A stretch of DNA of 64,000 bases from positions 1 to 64,000 of the forward strand of contig MLAV02000025.1 in assembly GCA_001870995.2 (NCBI GenBank). Reading direction: 5' to 3'. Within the stretch, counting starts at the first letter, position 1. Each line of letters opens with the position of its first letter. This DNA is from Chitinophaga sp. CB10. GTDB taxonomy: Bacteria; Bacteroidota; Bacteroidia; Chitinophagales; Chitinophagaceae. Below the pieces are notes generated by a model. The model was given only the letters and a program-made list of their open reading frames with translations. It did not search any database and was not told the DNA's origin. The translations under genes and the position numbers were made by a program. Positions 7,929-17,223 of the stretch are shown here, piece by piece.

Positions 7929-10562
7929 ATGCCTAATGAAAACAATAGCAACAAAGTAATGCGGACGATACAGGAATACAGCAACTATATAAAAGAAAAA
8001 AATATTCCAATAAATCTGGAATATCCATATGTGACCGTAGGAAAAATAAAATTAGAAAAGGGTTGGATCATTGAATTAACTACAATTCACCCAAAATTAG
8101 ATGATGTGATTCCCAACGTCATTACCTACCTGCTAAATAAGGATATTGCATTTCAGATGCCTAACAATGCCGAATTATATCAAAAAATTTTATTTGGTCA
8201 TTTGGGAACTGATATACAAAATAAATTAATTATTATATTTCCTCAAACAAATGAGGATGCTATTGGAATTGTTGAGGATCTTATCGAATTAACCAGAAAC
8301 AATCAATATACAATAATCAGAGGAAGCTTTCATTTGACACAAGGCATACATGTCAGATATGACTATACTAAACATACAGTAATAAATGGTGCAGACGGGA
8401 AAAAACAAAGATATGCTATCCTTTCAAATGGCAGATACATAACTAGCCCGGTTAAGCTATACTATAATCATCCCAAAGAAATCAAATGGATATTTGAAAG
8501 AATCAAACCATATAAAGCAGATAAACCTAAAACAGTAGTCGGCAATAAAACCGTCAGAACAGGATTGCTGAGATGGGATTCAAAGGGAGTAATTTATCGA
8601 GGCCTGTTTTTTAAAGAATGGTACCATCCAACCAGGAGCATAATAAAAAGTGGAAGGAAAAATGAACTAATGAACTATGCAAACCTTGATGCTTCTACAA
8701 ATATAGAATGGCAATATAAAATGCATAATAATTTAAAAGAATTAGGCATTACTGCATTTCCATTGGATATTGTGCAAGACGATATTGAGACTTCTGTTGT
8801 ATTGGAATATATTAAAGGACAGAATTTATCAAAAGTTATATTTAACCTGCAAAATATTCATGGATGGCGAAAATTGCCCCCTGCGAGAAAGGAAAAAATC
8901 CTAAAAATAACCCAGAACATTCTTAGAATAATTAGTCTTATTCATAGCAGAAATATCGTTCATAGGGACATTCATCCTTCCAATTTCATTTATACAAAGG
9001 AAAAGGACCTAAAGATTTTAGATTTCGGTTTAAGCTATGAGATTAAGCCCGATAAATCTTCTCCCATCTATACCGGAATTACGGTTGGCTATTCGGATCC
9101 ATTTCAAATAAACGACATAAATTACATACCTGATTTCCAGGAAGATGTATATTCAATTGGCGCTATACTCATCTACCTATATACAGGATCCAACCCAGCT
9201 TTGTTTAACACTGACAACTTAATATACTTAACTCATCAGTTAAATTTTTTAATTGGAAATTCAAATATCACTAAAATAATTTGTAGCTGCCTAGATCCTA
9301 TAAGACAGAATCGACCTACTAGCGACAAAATATTAGAGACGTTAAAAATGCAAGAAAATCAAATTTTAACAGATTTAGGTCCAGCCCCATTAATAGATTC
9401 TAAAACTCTAATAGAAACTGTTCAAGCAGGAGTAAAAGCATTGTTTACTCCCATTTATACCACCAATGATTTATGGCAATATGCTATTGCTGATGAATCA
9501 AAAGAAAGGCAGCATGATGAAAGGCGCATTTCGTCAACAGGTGTTTATACAGGCATCTGTGGAACAATCCTATCCATCTTGTCAATGAATCTACCACAAT
9601 CAGATATCTGTCGTACAAACGAGGCACACAAAATATTAAACAAAAATATAAACTATATCATTACCCAATATAACTCCAGCCAAAATTCTTCAATTGGGTT
9701 AATGATGGGTAAATACGGCCTAGGGCTAACAATAGCAATGTGTATTAAAAACGGGCTAACTACCTCTAATGAAGAACTGACAAAAAGTACCAATAAACTA
9801 TTGAGCTGTGAAAATAGTAGCCTGAACTTTTGGGATGGGATTAGTGGAAAAGGCATATTCATAATTAAAAGTTATAATGAATTACAAATATCTGATATTG
9901 AGAATACTCTCTCCGACATCAATAAAGAAATTATCCAAAATCAAAAATCCAACGGATCCTGGACAACTCGATATAAACATAATGGTTATGAAACCGCCAA
10001 CATTGCTACAGGTGATTGTGGTATATTACTTTACCTTTTACAATACAGAGAGCTATCCGGGGATGTAAGCTTAGACAGAATGATACAAAGGGGATTGGAC
10101 AAAATCATGCATTCAAATCTACCCACCAATTCCGATAATTCATTATTGTTTGGCTCGGGCGGAATAGCATATGTATTTTTAGAAGCCTACAGAACATTCA
10201 ACGCCAGAAGCTATGCAGTATTTGCTAGCAAACTTATTAACGATATAAATATCGATACTATCCGTGAAAACTTATCATTTTCGTCTGGGTTATCGGGCAT
10301 AGGATTTTTACTACTGAAAGCAGCTCAGGTACTTAACAATAAACCATATGAACAGAAAGCATTCCAAATCGCAGGATACTTACAGAACTTACAAATTATA
10401 GATGAAAATGAAAAGATATACTGGTATAGTAATGTAAGTAGAATTATATCTCCTGATTTATTTCATGGAAATGCAGGTATTCTTACATTCCTATCTAAGT
10501 GCATCTCACATCGTACCAAACCGCATCGGATGTTTACTGATGACAAGTCTATTGTCAATTAA
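7929..10562 (+). CDS. LanKC-like (class III-type) lanthipeptide synthetase
   Basis: About 877 residues in three parts. (1) Residues about 1-200 resemble the lyase/N-terminal region of RamC/LabKC-type synthetases (NKLIIIFPQTNE, then GSFHLTQGIHVRYD). (2) Residues about 225-480 are a protein-kinase domain: probable ATP lysine K240, helix-C glutamate E260, hinge LEYIKGQNL, catalytic loop VHRDIHPSNF (D347), and DFG at D365. (3) Residues about 530-870 are a LanC-like toroid with repeated GxxG motifs (VYTGICGTI, FWDGISGKG, SGLSGIGFLLL). The usual zinc ligands look lost: CHG is FHG (845-847) and the preceding Cys position is Ser, as in class III rather than class IV enzymes. Such enzymes phosphorylate Ser/Thr, eliminate phosphate and may cyclise onto Cys. 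The ATG at 7929 is preferred; an in-frame GTG at 7887 would add 14 residues. Confidence 0.85.
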   Translation: MPNENNSNKVMRTIQEYSNYIKEKNIPINLEYPYVTVGKIKLEKGWIIELTTIHPKLDDVIPNVITYLLNKDIAFQMPNNAELYQKILFGHLGTDIQNKLIIIFPQTNEDAIGIVEDLIELTRNNQYTIIRGSFHLTQGIHVRYDYTKHTVINGADGKKQRYAILSNGRYITSPVKLYYNHPKEIKWIFERIKPYKADKPKTVVGNKTVRTGLLRWDSKGVIYRGLFFKEWYHPTRSIIKSGRKNELMNYANLDASTNIEWQYKMHNNLKELGITAFPLDIVQDDIETSVVLEYIKGQNLSKVIFNLQNIHGWRKLPPARKEKILKITQNILRIISLIHSRNIVHRDIHPSNFIYTKEKDLKILDFGLSYEIKPDKSSPIYTGITVGYSDPFQINDINYIPDFQEDVYSIGAILIYLYTGSNPALFNTDNLIYLTHQLNFLIGNSNITKIICSCLDPIRQNRPTSDKILETLKMQENQILTDLGPAPLIDSKTLIETVQAGVKALFTPIYTTNDLWQYAIADESKERQHDERRISSTGVYTGICGTILSILSMNLPQSDICRTNEAHKILNKNINYIITQYNSSQNSSIGLMMGKYGLGLTIAMCIKNGLTTSNEELTKSTNKLLSCENSSLNFWDGISGKGIFIIKSYNELQISDIENTLSDINKEIIQNQKSNGSWTTRYKHNGYETANIATGDCGILLYLLQYRELSGDVSLDRMIQRGLDKIMHSNLPTNSDNSLLFGSGGIAYVFLEAYRTFNARSYAVFASKLINDINIDTIRENLSFSSGLSGIGFLLLKAAQVLNNKPYEQKAFQIAGYLQNLQIIDENEKIYWYSNVSRIISPDLFHGNAGILTFLSKCISHRTKPHRMFTDDKSIVN

Positions 10563-10667
10563 TTGCAAAATTAAATCTTTTTAAAGTACTGCATAACAGT
10601 TGCAGAAACTACAATTAACTTTAATAATCACGACTAATAAACACATAAGACACCTAACTAATAAAAG

Positions 10668-10679
10668 ATATCCGGATAT
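10668..10679. promoter_or_regulatory. 12-bp palindrome upstream of peptide 2
   Basis: ATATCCGGATAT is a perfect 12-bp palindrome 95 bases upstream of the peptide 2 start. The rest of the 10563-10773 gap is AT-rich and shows no full TAnnTTTG box; the nearest match is TAACTTTA near 10615. A binding site is possible, but there is no further support. Confidence 0.25.
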
Positions 10680-10773
10680 GCAGAATGGGATATCGTTCTC
10701 TTCCTATCCTGTAGTCAAAACAAATGAGAACACTAAACAATAATTTAGCTTTTTCAAAAAAAGCACCATTATT

Positions 10774-11022
10774 ATGAACAAAGCAAAATTCTTATTATCT
10801 GCGATCGGAGTATTAGCAGTTGCTGCTTCAGCTTTGGCTACAAAAGCAAAACTCCACACTATTTTGTATACAAGGTCTACTGATGCAACTACTCTTTGCG
10901 AAGTTACAATCACTAACGTTACTTTGGACCCACTTCAAGGTAACTTCAGCACTGTAACCTTTGCAACTGCTCAAAAGAGTGCAACTTGTACCACTCCAGT
11001 GTCAATATATTCTAACGAATAA
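10774..11022 (+). CDS. Putative RiPP precursor / small secreted peptide 2
   Basis: An 82-residue peptide starting MNKAKFLLSAIGVLAVAASA, the same KAK-LL-G-A leader pattern as the peptides at 7589 and 17224. After the leader (about residue 25) comes a strongly Thr/Ser-rich region with just two cysteines, C42 and C72, both at the positions shared by all three peptides. There is no proline- or glycine-rich spacer. The gene is 211 bases downstream of the LanKC-like gene and is closed by a strong intrinsic terminator at 11061-11098, so it can be made as a separate abundant transcript, as precursor genes often are. Whether it is a LanKC substrate or a disulfide-bonded exported peptide cannot be decided from sequence. 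Confidence 0.7.
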   Translation: MNKAKFLLSAIGVLAVAASALATKAKLHTILYTRSTDATTLCEVTITNVTLDPLQGNFSTVTFATAQKSATCTTPVSIYSNE

Positions 11023-11060
11023 TTAGTCCATACTGACACCAGTAATATGGTACAAAGGAA

Positions 11061-11098
11061 GGGAAGAGATTCATTAAATGAATCTCTTCCCCCTTTTT
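11061..11098 (+). terminator. Strong intrinsic terminator after peptide 2
   Basis: GGGAAGAGATTCATT (11061-11075) and AATGAATCTCTTCCC (11077-11091) are exact reverse complements, giving a near-continuous hairpin followed by CC and five T residues. It separates peptide 2 from S9 peptidase 1, which therefore needs its own promoter or read-through. Confidence 0.9.
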
Positions 11099-11167
11099 AT
11101 GTTAATATGTAATGTAGTTTGAACAAAGTTGACACAAAATTCAGAACTAAAAATAATCATTTAACTC

Positions 11168-11198
11168 AATAACAAATGAATAACAATTGAATAACATC
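11168..11198. repeat. 11-bp direct repeats upstream of S9 peptidase 1
   Basis: AATAACAAATG, AATAACAATTG and AATAACATC follow each other with an 11-base period, about one helical turn, 73-103 bases upstream of the peptidase start. This spacing would place each copy on the same DNA face, so a regulator site is possible. Low-complexity AT-rich DNA is an equally good explanation. Confidence 0.4.
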
Positions 11199-11270
11199 TA
11201 AAGGTTTCATTAGCACATAGCTTTAATGGAATAAAACATTCTGTATCAAATGATTTCTAAACATCTTCTG

Positions 11271-13943
11271 ATGAAAAAGTCAGCAATATCATGGGCTTTT
11301 ATATTTTGCTTCCTACTCCATGGGCTGTTTATGCAGGCTCAAGAAAAACCACCCATCACAACATCAGACTTTACAAATTGGACAGCATTAAATCCCTCGC
11401 TCACAAAACTAAGTTACTCAGGAAAATACTTTGCATATCAAATCACGAATGAAATACCTGGATGTATTACGACGTATTTTGAATCTATCGACAAAAAATG
11501 GAAGAAGAAGCTATATAATGTTAATAGCTTTACGCTCACTAGCATTAGAAATAAAGAGATTGGTATCGCTTTAAAGAACGATTCATTATGGCTTCTTAAC
11601 TTGGGAAGCAATAAGGATACTCTTATAACCAATGTTGAATCAATTTCAACATCTACACCGACCGACCATGCAGGAGAGTCATCCTCTGTCTTAAAAAACA
11701 AATGGATAATAATCAGTAAAAAAGATAATTCAACCGATCTGATTAACACTGAAAAAGGAGATATTTTACACTTCGACTCGGTGAGACAATCAGTGTTCTT
11801 AGATGATAGTGAAACACCAATCTTAAGGTCAGGCGACCTCCTTCTTAAAATTAACCAATCCCTTGCAATAGACACCATATATAAATTCCTATCTCCAGCG
11901 GACGCCATGCATCAGATTGTTTATTCAACTGCAACTCAGAAATTATACATCCTGATAACTGAGAAAAAAAATAATAAAATAGTCCAGATTAATGATACAA
12001 ATAAAGTCTTAATAAGTGAAGAATATTTACAAGGAAACCTAAAATTTTCAGTAACACCATTTCCATTACGACTCGTAGACAACGACAGTACTCTCCTCTT
12101 TAATATATCGCCAGAAGTTAATATCAAAAAGAAATCTGACACCCAAGGCACCTCTTTGGTCTTATGGACTTATATGGATAATGCTATAAGCACTAAAGAG
12201 AAAACAGAAAAAAAAAGGACGCTTAAAATCATGTGTACCTTCAATCTTTTTACTGGCAAATTCAAAACAATTGAAAATGACTCCATGGCCAATTTATGGA
12301 ATATTCCGTCAGGTGAATGGATAATAATTGGCAACAGAGATCAAATGGAAGATCGATTAAATCCTACTCGTCAAAAATCAACAACTCCGATTCAGGCTGT
12401 TTCCGTCAAGGAGAAAGGATCATTTCCCATTAATATAGGCATCTCCAATATATACAGCATATCTCCTTTAAATAATTACATCATGCATATGGTGGATAGC
12501 AATATTTCCATCTATTCATTAGAAAATAAAAAATCCCATTCTATACTTCGACTCAATAGTAATCCTCCAACACAAACAAATGAACCATCAATAGTTCAGA
12601 TTGCCGGCTGGTCAAATAATAATGACACTGTTTACTTCTACTATAACTACGATGTTTATATGGCTAGCTGCAAAAACCAATTCCAGACCATAAATTTAAC
12701 ATCAGGATATGGTGCGAAAAACAAAATTCAATTCTTTTTACGAACTGGTTTCTTCGAAAAAGAAATCAATTTTACCGACCTTAAATATCTGCTGGCAATT
12801 GACAAAAAAAACATGGAACAAGGGTTCTATTTCATCACTCCAGGTAAACAAAGCATGCCTCAGAAACTGGAATTCGGACCACGATATTATGTTGACACCT
12901 ATCAAATAAGCATCTTAGGAGTACAATCAATCCATATCCCAATAAAAGCCAGAGGATCTGAAACATATTTAATCACTCGCTCCTCGATATCTGAATCACC
13001 AAACATCTTTCTAACAAAGGACTTCAAAAAATTAATCCAACTTACCAATGTAAACCCTGAGTCAAAATTTAACTGGATGCAAAATAAGCTTATTCAATAT
13101 CAATTACCAAATGGAATAAAAGTCAATGGAGTATTATATAGACCTGAAAATTTTGATTCAACAAAGAAATACCCTCTAATAATATTATCTTATGAAGATG
13201 TGTCTCAGACAATAAACGGCTATATTGCGCCACAATACCTCTGTAATGACTGCATGCCAAATATTCCATCATATGTCAGCAATGGATACTTAGTTTTTGC
13301 GCCAGACGTATATCGCCCCATGGGCGATGCATACATGGGACCAACCCAAACTATTGCAAGCGCTCTTGAGACCTTATCAAAAATGAAAGAAATAGATATG
13401 GAACGAATAGGAATAGCTGGCTGTAGCTACAGTGGACATACGACCGATTTCATTCTCACTCAGATAAAAGCTTTTAAAGCTGCTGTTGTTTCGTCTGCTA
13501 TATCCAATCCAATCAGCGGCTATAACATGCTTGTTAGAAATGGCCCCAAAAACTCTGCCTATGTTTCCGGACAATCAAGGTTCGGTGTAGGTTTATATGA
13601 TGATCCTCAACGTTACATAAATAACAATGCGCTATTAAAAGCGGATAAAATCCAAACTCCACTCCTTCTAATGCACACAACTAATGATGCTACTTGTCCA
13701 TTTTATGATGCACTTGAATTTTTTACTGCATTAAGAAACTTAAATAAAAAAGTATGGCTACTTGAATATCAAAAAGGTTCACATGGTGTCAGTGGAAACG
13801 ATATTCCAGACTTTAGCAGAAGAATGCGAGAATTTTTTGATCATTATTTAAAACAAAAGCCCGCCCCGTTATGGATGACTGAAAAAACAGACGATCCTTG
13901 GAACGAAATTAAGAACAAATTGACTGTTCATCTTGTAAACTGA
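11271..13943 (+). CDS. Secreted S9-family (prolyl oligopeptidase-type) serine peptidase 1
   Basis: 890 residues from the chosen start MKKSAISWAFIFCFLL, which opens a Sec signal peptide; an upstream in-frame ATG at 11250 is less likely. The N-terminal two thirds are probably a beta-propeller. The C-terminal third is an alpha/beta-hydrolase with an S9-like triad: S719 in GCSYSG, D806 in HTTNDATCPF, H838 in GSHG. Cysteines are conserved with the paralogue at 17495 (GCS, ND..CPF, C..NIPSY). S9 enzymes cleave short peptides, often after proline; FlaP of the class III flavipeptin pathway is an S9 leader protease. Here the signal peptide implies a periplasmic or outer-membrane location, so it would act after export. 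It lies between peptide 2 and the barrel gene, in AT-rich DNA. Confidence 0.88.
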   Translation: MKKSAISWAFIFCFLLHGLFMQAQEKPPITTSDFTNWTALNPSLTKLSYSGKYFAYQITNEIPGCITTYFESIDKKWKKKLYNVNSFTLTSIRNKEIGIALKNDSLWLLNLGSNKDTLITNVESISTSTPTDHAGESSSVLKNKWIIISKKDNSTDLINTEKGDILHFDSVRQSVFLDDSETPILRSGDLLLKINQSLAIDTIYKFLSPADAMHQIVYSTATQKLYILITEKKNNKIVQINDTNKVLISEEYLQGNLKFSVTPFPLRLVDNDSTLLFNISPEVNIKKKSDTQGTSLVLWTYMDNAISTKEKTEKKRTLKIMCTFNLFTGKFKTIENDSMANLWNIPSGEWIIIGNRDQMEDRLNPTRQKSTTPIQAVSVKEKGSFPINIGISNIYSISPLNNYIMHMVDSNISIYSLENKKSHSILRLNSNPPTQTNEPSIVQIAGWSNNNDTVYFYYNYDVYMASCKNQFQTINLTSGYGAKNKIQFFLRTGFFEKEINFTDLKYLLAIDKKNMEQGFYFITPGKQSMPQKLEFGPRYYVDTYQISILGVQSIHIPIKARGSETYLITRSSISESPNIFLTKDFKKLIQLTNVNPESKFNWMQNKLIQYQLPNGIKVNGVLYRPENFDSTKKYPLIILSYEDVSQTINGYIAPQYLCNDCMPNIPSYVSNGYLVFAPDVYRPMGDAYMGPTQTIASALETLSKMKEIDMERIGIAGCSYSGHTTDFILTQIKAFKAAVVSSAISNPISGYNMLVRNGPKNSAYVSGQSRFGVGLYDDPQRYINNNALLKADKIQTPLLLMHTTNDATCPFYDALEFFTALRNLNKKVWLLEYQKGSHGVSGNDIPDFSRRMREFFDHYLKQKPAPLWMTEKTDDPWNEIKNKLTVHLVN

Positions 13944-13981
13944 CTATTACGAGCCAAATAATAAATAGATTTCTATAAAAG

Positions 13982-14009
13982 AAACACGGGGCTAGTTCCC
14001 GTGTTTTTT
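13982..14009 (+). terminator. Intrinsic terminator after S9 peptidase 1
   Basis: AAACACGGG (13982-13990), loop GCTAGTT, then CCCGTGTTT (13998-14006) and further T residues. It ends the peptidase transcript 40-70 bases after its stop. The remaining gap to 14278 is AT-rich and must hold the promoter of the barrel gene; I see no convincing box in it. Confidence 0.85.
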
Positions 14010-14278
14010 CATAAAGTAAATTCTATAAATATATGATATTTAAAATCAAACACCCTTCCAAAATTATTCCATAAGTAACGGCACCATGTTTCCTATACTT
14101 TTCACCCATTCACCCACTTAATGAATGTGTATCTTCTTATATTATTAACAGTTAAAAATCTCCGAAGTCCTCATTTTACACATTCTAATGGAGTTGCTAG
14201 GTAAATGTTTTAGAATTTAAGAACTGAAAGTTCATCGCACCAGAGTTAAGTACTTTGGTAAAATAGAAGCGATGCCGA

Positions 14279-16912
14279 ATGAAAGGAATTTTCATAGTAA
14301 TTACTTTACTTACAGCCGCACTTTGTAAAAACGCCCTATCTCAAGTGAATGGGCCATATAAAATAATAGGGGTGGTACAAGACACAGCTACACTTAAACC
14401 GATAAACAATGCATTGATTATTGTCGCCAATTCCGGCAATAGCAAATCCTATTATACAACAAAAGATGGTTCTTTTACTATCAGAGCAGAAGGTACCCCT
14501 ACTACCATTACCATATCACAATATGGATATCATAACAAGAATATACAATTATTACCCAAAGACAGTCTCACAAATCTGGGAATTATAAAAATCCAAAGCC
14601 TATCGATCAACCTCAGAGAAATAACTATTAAGGGACAAAATCAAATCGCTAGAATAAATAAGGATACAACCGAATTTAGTAGCTCATCCTTTGAATTAAA
14701 TCCTAACGCTCAACTATCTGAACTATTAAAGAAGCTTCCAGGCTTAGAGATATTATCGGATGGAAGTATATCCTTCAATGGAGAAAAAATAGAAAGAATA
14801 TTGATTGATGGCCAAGAATATTTCGGCTCTAATATTTTAATGGCTTTAAAAAACATTAGCGCCGAGATGATTAACAAAATGCAAATTATCACAACTAACA
14901 ATTTAACAATAGGTACAGGTGCCACAATTGGCATTGAAAAAATAAAAGTATTAAATCTTACAATTAAAGATGCACAAAAAGACAAGTTACTAGGAAATGC
15001 GCAATTGGGCTCTGGAACTAACAAAAGCTATCTCGGTACGCTAGCCTTAAATCGCTTCGGCTCCAAACAACACCTATCTATCATTGCCAATATGGATAAT
15101 ATAAATGGAATACAAGAAGGAAAACCTAAATTATCTAATGGCATTAATAAAACTCATGAAATAGGAATAAATAATAATTACACAATAGATCCACGCAACA
15201 GCATATCTACAAATATTCTTTTTTCATCCTTATCTGGTTACAACCAGAACCATAATAGAAGGGAATATATAAATATGAACCCTACTGGACATAACTCAGA
15301 AGATATGGAGAGCACTGCTCAAACAAACACATTAAGCATTGATGTAAAGAATGTAATTAAGCCAGATTCCCAGCGGCGGATAACACAAAGGCTCTTACTC
15401 AGGAATATTTGGCGAAATATGGAAAACACAAGTAACTATTCAATTTATTTTGCCAATAGCAATTTGGACATTACCGGCAATTCGAAAAATAAGACTAGTG
15501 CAATTACTCAAAGCTACTCTTATACAAATGACTTCATTCGAAAGTTAAATTATTTAGATGGTTCCTTCTCACAAAGACTTTATGTTGCATACAACGATTC
15601 CAGGGATAAAACTGATTATTTATCACAATATTTTCAAAAGTCCGATGATTCTACTCAATCAACTCATATAAACAATTATAATCCACTAAAACAAAAATCT
15701 ACATCTATTACAGGAATTAGTTCCCTAACATTTAAAATTAGCCCGGCAACCAGCTTTTTAGGATTCTATAGTGCTACTTACATTAATTCTACCGCCAACA
15801 ATCAGGCTTTTGATAAAGACAGTATCATTTTGTCAAAATTAACTCCAATCGACTCTTTGAATAATTCTTGGGACTTTAAACAAAGACAAAATTTCATATT
15901 ATTAGGTCTTAATGTAAATACTACAAAATTCGAAGGATCATTCAATTTTAATTGGTTAATAAGAAAGCAGGAGATCTTCCCTTCAAATAGTAAAGCAGCA
16001 GAAATTAACTGGAATTTCATGTATCCTCGTATTGATCTCACATACTATTTTAACAAAACTACGATACTAAACTACACTCTTAATTATGAACCTTCAAACA
16101 TTTCTCCGAGCCAACTAATTACAACAAAAAACTTCCAGAATCCATTAATAGTCCAATCAGGTAATCCGAATTTAAAAAACCCGACAAAACAGAATATGAC
16201 ACTGCGGTTTTCGAGCTTCAATCCAAAGTCTTTATCGAATTCTACCACCATCCTCACCTACTCTGCCACCAACCAAAAAATCGTCAACAACGTCTACTTC
16301 GACTCCCTCGGCCGCCAGGTCCTGACCCCCATCAACCTCGACCACTCCAAAATGCTCTCCTGGGGCACCACCTGGTCCAAACCCTTTTTCAAACGCCGCC
16401 TGGCCATCAACCTCCGAAACAACATCCTCTACGCCAACGACCCCGTTGCGGTCAGTGGCATTTTGGGCACCAGCGAATCATTAAGCATTTCCCCAAGCAT
16501 CGCTATCAATTACACCAAAAAAGACCTGATCGACATCCAATCTTCCTTCGCCGCCAACCGCACCTACAGCACCTACAACCTCGGCGCCGTTACCAAAAAC
16601 GAAGTCACCTCCCTTACCATGAACCTCGACGTCACCGGCTACCTCCCCCTCGGCTTCATCGCCGGCGTCAAATATAACAAAGTCATCAACTCTGGCCTGG
16701 CCGCCGGATTCAACCGTTCCATTGACCTCCTGAACGTTTTTGTGAGCAAACGCCTGCTCAAAAACAAAATGGAAATCAAAGCCCAGGGCTTTGACCTGCT
16801 GAATAAAAACAACAGTTTTACCAGAACTTTCACCCCAACATACTTTGAAGACACCCAAAGCACCGTCCTGCAGCGTTTCTTCATGGGCTCCATTATTTAC
16901 TACATTAAGTAG
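14279..16912 (+). CDS. TonB-dependent-type outer-membrane beta-barrel, compositional chimera
   Basis: 877 residues with a signal peptide (MKGIFIVITLLTAALCKN), a carboxypeptidase-regulatory-like domain (about 28-110), a plug-like region (ELLKKLPGLEILSDG; RILIDGQEYFG) and a long beta-barrel ending FMGSIIYYIK. It resembles the Bacteroidota 'outer membrane beta-barrel' (OMP_b-brl_3-like) proteins rather than SusC, and has no SusD partner. By position it may import or export a product of the peptide locus; that is inference. The first 654 codons or so are AT-rich. From about 16,240 the same reading frame continues with C-ending codons (60-base hand counts: 33% GC at 16141-16200, 55% at 16261-16320, 60% at 16321-16380). 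This suggests recombination between two homologous barrel genes. Confidence 0.85.
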   Translation: MKGIFIVITLLTAALCKNALSQVNGPYKIIGVVQDTATLKPINNALIIVANSGNSKSYYTTKDGSFTIRAEGTPTTITISQYGYHNKNIQLLPKDSLTNLGIIKIQSLSINLREITIKGQNQIARINKDTTEFSSSSFELNPNAQLSELLKKLPGLEILSDGSISFNGEKIERILIDGQEYFGSNILMALKNISAEMINKMQIITTNNLTIGTGATIGIEKIKVLNLTIKDAQKDKLLGNAQLGSGTNKSYLGTLALNRFGSKQHLSIIANMDNINGIQEGKPKLSNGINKTHEIGINNNYTIDPRNSISTNILFSSLSGYNQNHNRREYINMNPTGHNSEDMESTAQTNTLSIDVKNVIKPDSQRRITQRLLLRNIWRNMENTSNYSIYFANSNLDITGNSKNKTSAITQSYSYTNDFIRKLNYLDGSFSQRLYVAYNDSRDKTDYLSQYFQKSDDSTQSTHINNYNPLKQKSTSITGISSLTFKISPATSFLGFYSATYINSTANNQAFDKDSIILSKLTPIDSLNNSWDFKQRQNFILLGLNVNTTKFEGSFNFNWLIRKQEIFPSNSKAAEINWNFMYPRIDLTYYFNKTTILNYTLNYEPSNISPSQLITTKNFQNPLIVQSGNPNLKNPTKQNMTLRFSSFNPKSLSNSTTILTYSATNQKIVNNVYFDSLGRQVLTPINLDHSKMLSWGTTWSKPFFKRRLAINLRNNILYANDPVAVSGILGTSESLSISPSIAINYTKKDLIDIQSSFAANRTYSTYNLGAVTKNEVTSLTMNLDVTGYLPLGFIAGVKYNKVINSGLAAGFNRSIDLLNVFVSKRLLKNKMEIKAQGFDLLNKNNSFTRTFTPTYFEDTQSTVLQRFFMGSIIYYIK

Positions 16913-17171
16913 GAATTGGAAGTGGCTACAGGATGCAGGAATTAAAAACTACCACTGATTGCGGGGTTTGAAAGCAGTCACCGGATGTAGGCATTGAAAA
17001 AAACCACTGAATGCGGGATTTGAAAGCAGCCACCGGATGTAGGCATTGAAAACAACCAATGAATGAACGAACTGCAAGTAGCCACTGAATACAGGCATTG
17101 AAAGCAACCAATGCATGCAGGAACCGCAAGTACCCAATAAATGCAGGCATTAAAATCAGCCACCGCCCCCC
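16911..17171. repeat. Array of 26-bp imperfect tandem repeats
   Basis: Nine full units of exactly 26 bases run head to tail from 16921 to 17154 (unit starts 16921, 16947, 16973, 16999, 17025, 17051, 17077, 17103, 17129). A partial unit overlaps the barrel stop codon on the left and another runs into 17155-17165 on the right. The best conserved core is CCGGATGTAGGCATTGAA. Units 2-3 and 4-5 also form a 52-base higher-order repeat. A period of 26 is not a multiple of 3 and there is no start or binding site in phase, so it is noncoding. It fills the gap between the barrel gene and peptide 3. There are no spacers, so it is not CRISPR. A minisatellite or an operator array are the main options. Confidence 0.9.
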
Positions 17172-17223
17172 TCCCCCATACCCACTGCCACCCCAATGCA
17201 CCCCAATCCTCTACATTCACCCC

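Noticed and set aside
7589..10562. Pinensin-type class I lanthipeptide cluster
   Set aside because: No LanB-type dehydratase, split or whole, and no stand-alone LanC; the enzyme is a single kinase/LanC fusion.
7929..10562. Ordinary Ser/Thr protein kinase
   Set aside because: The kinase domain is flanked by a RamC-like N-terminal region and a C-terminal LanC-like repeat domain, and small Thr/Cys peptides are adjacent.
200..16240. Prophage or integrative element as the source of the AT-rich island
   Set aside because: No integrase, phage structural gene, conjugation gene, tRNA or flanking direct repeat was found, and the edges are inside genes.
16921..17154. Tandem repeats considered as a CRISPR array
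   Set aside because: Units are contiguous with a 26-base period, diverged, have no unique spacers and no cas genes in the window.
16926..17220. Overlapping minus-strand frames across the repeat array, with repetitive translations
   Set aside because: They arise from the 26-base period read in three frames; no start context, domain or codon bias.
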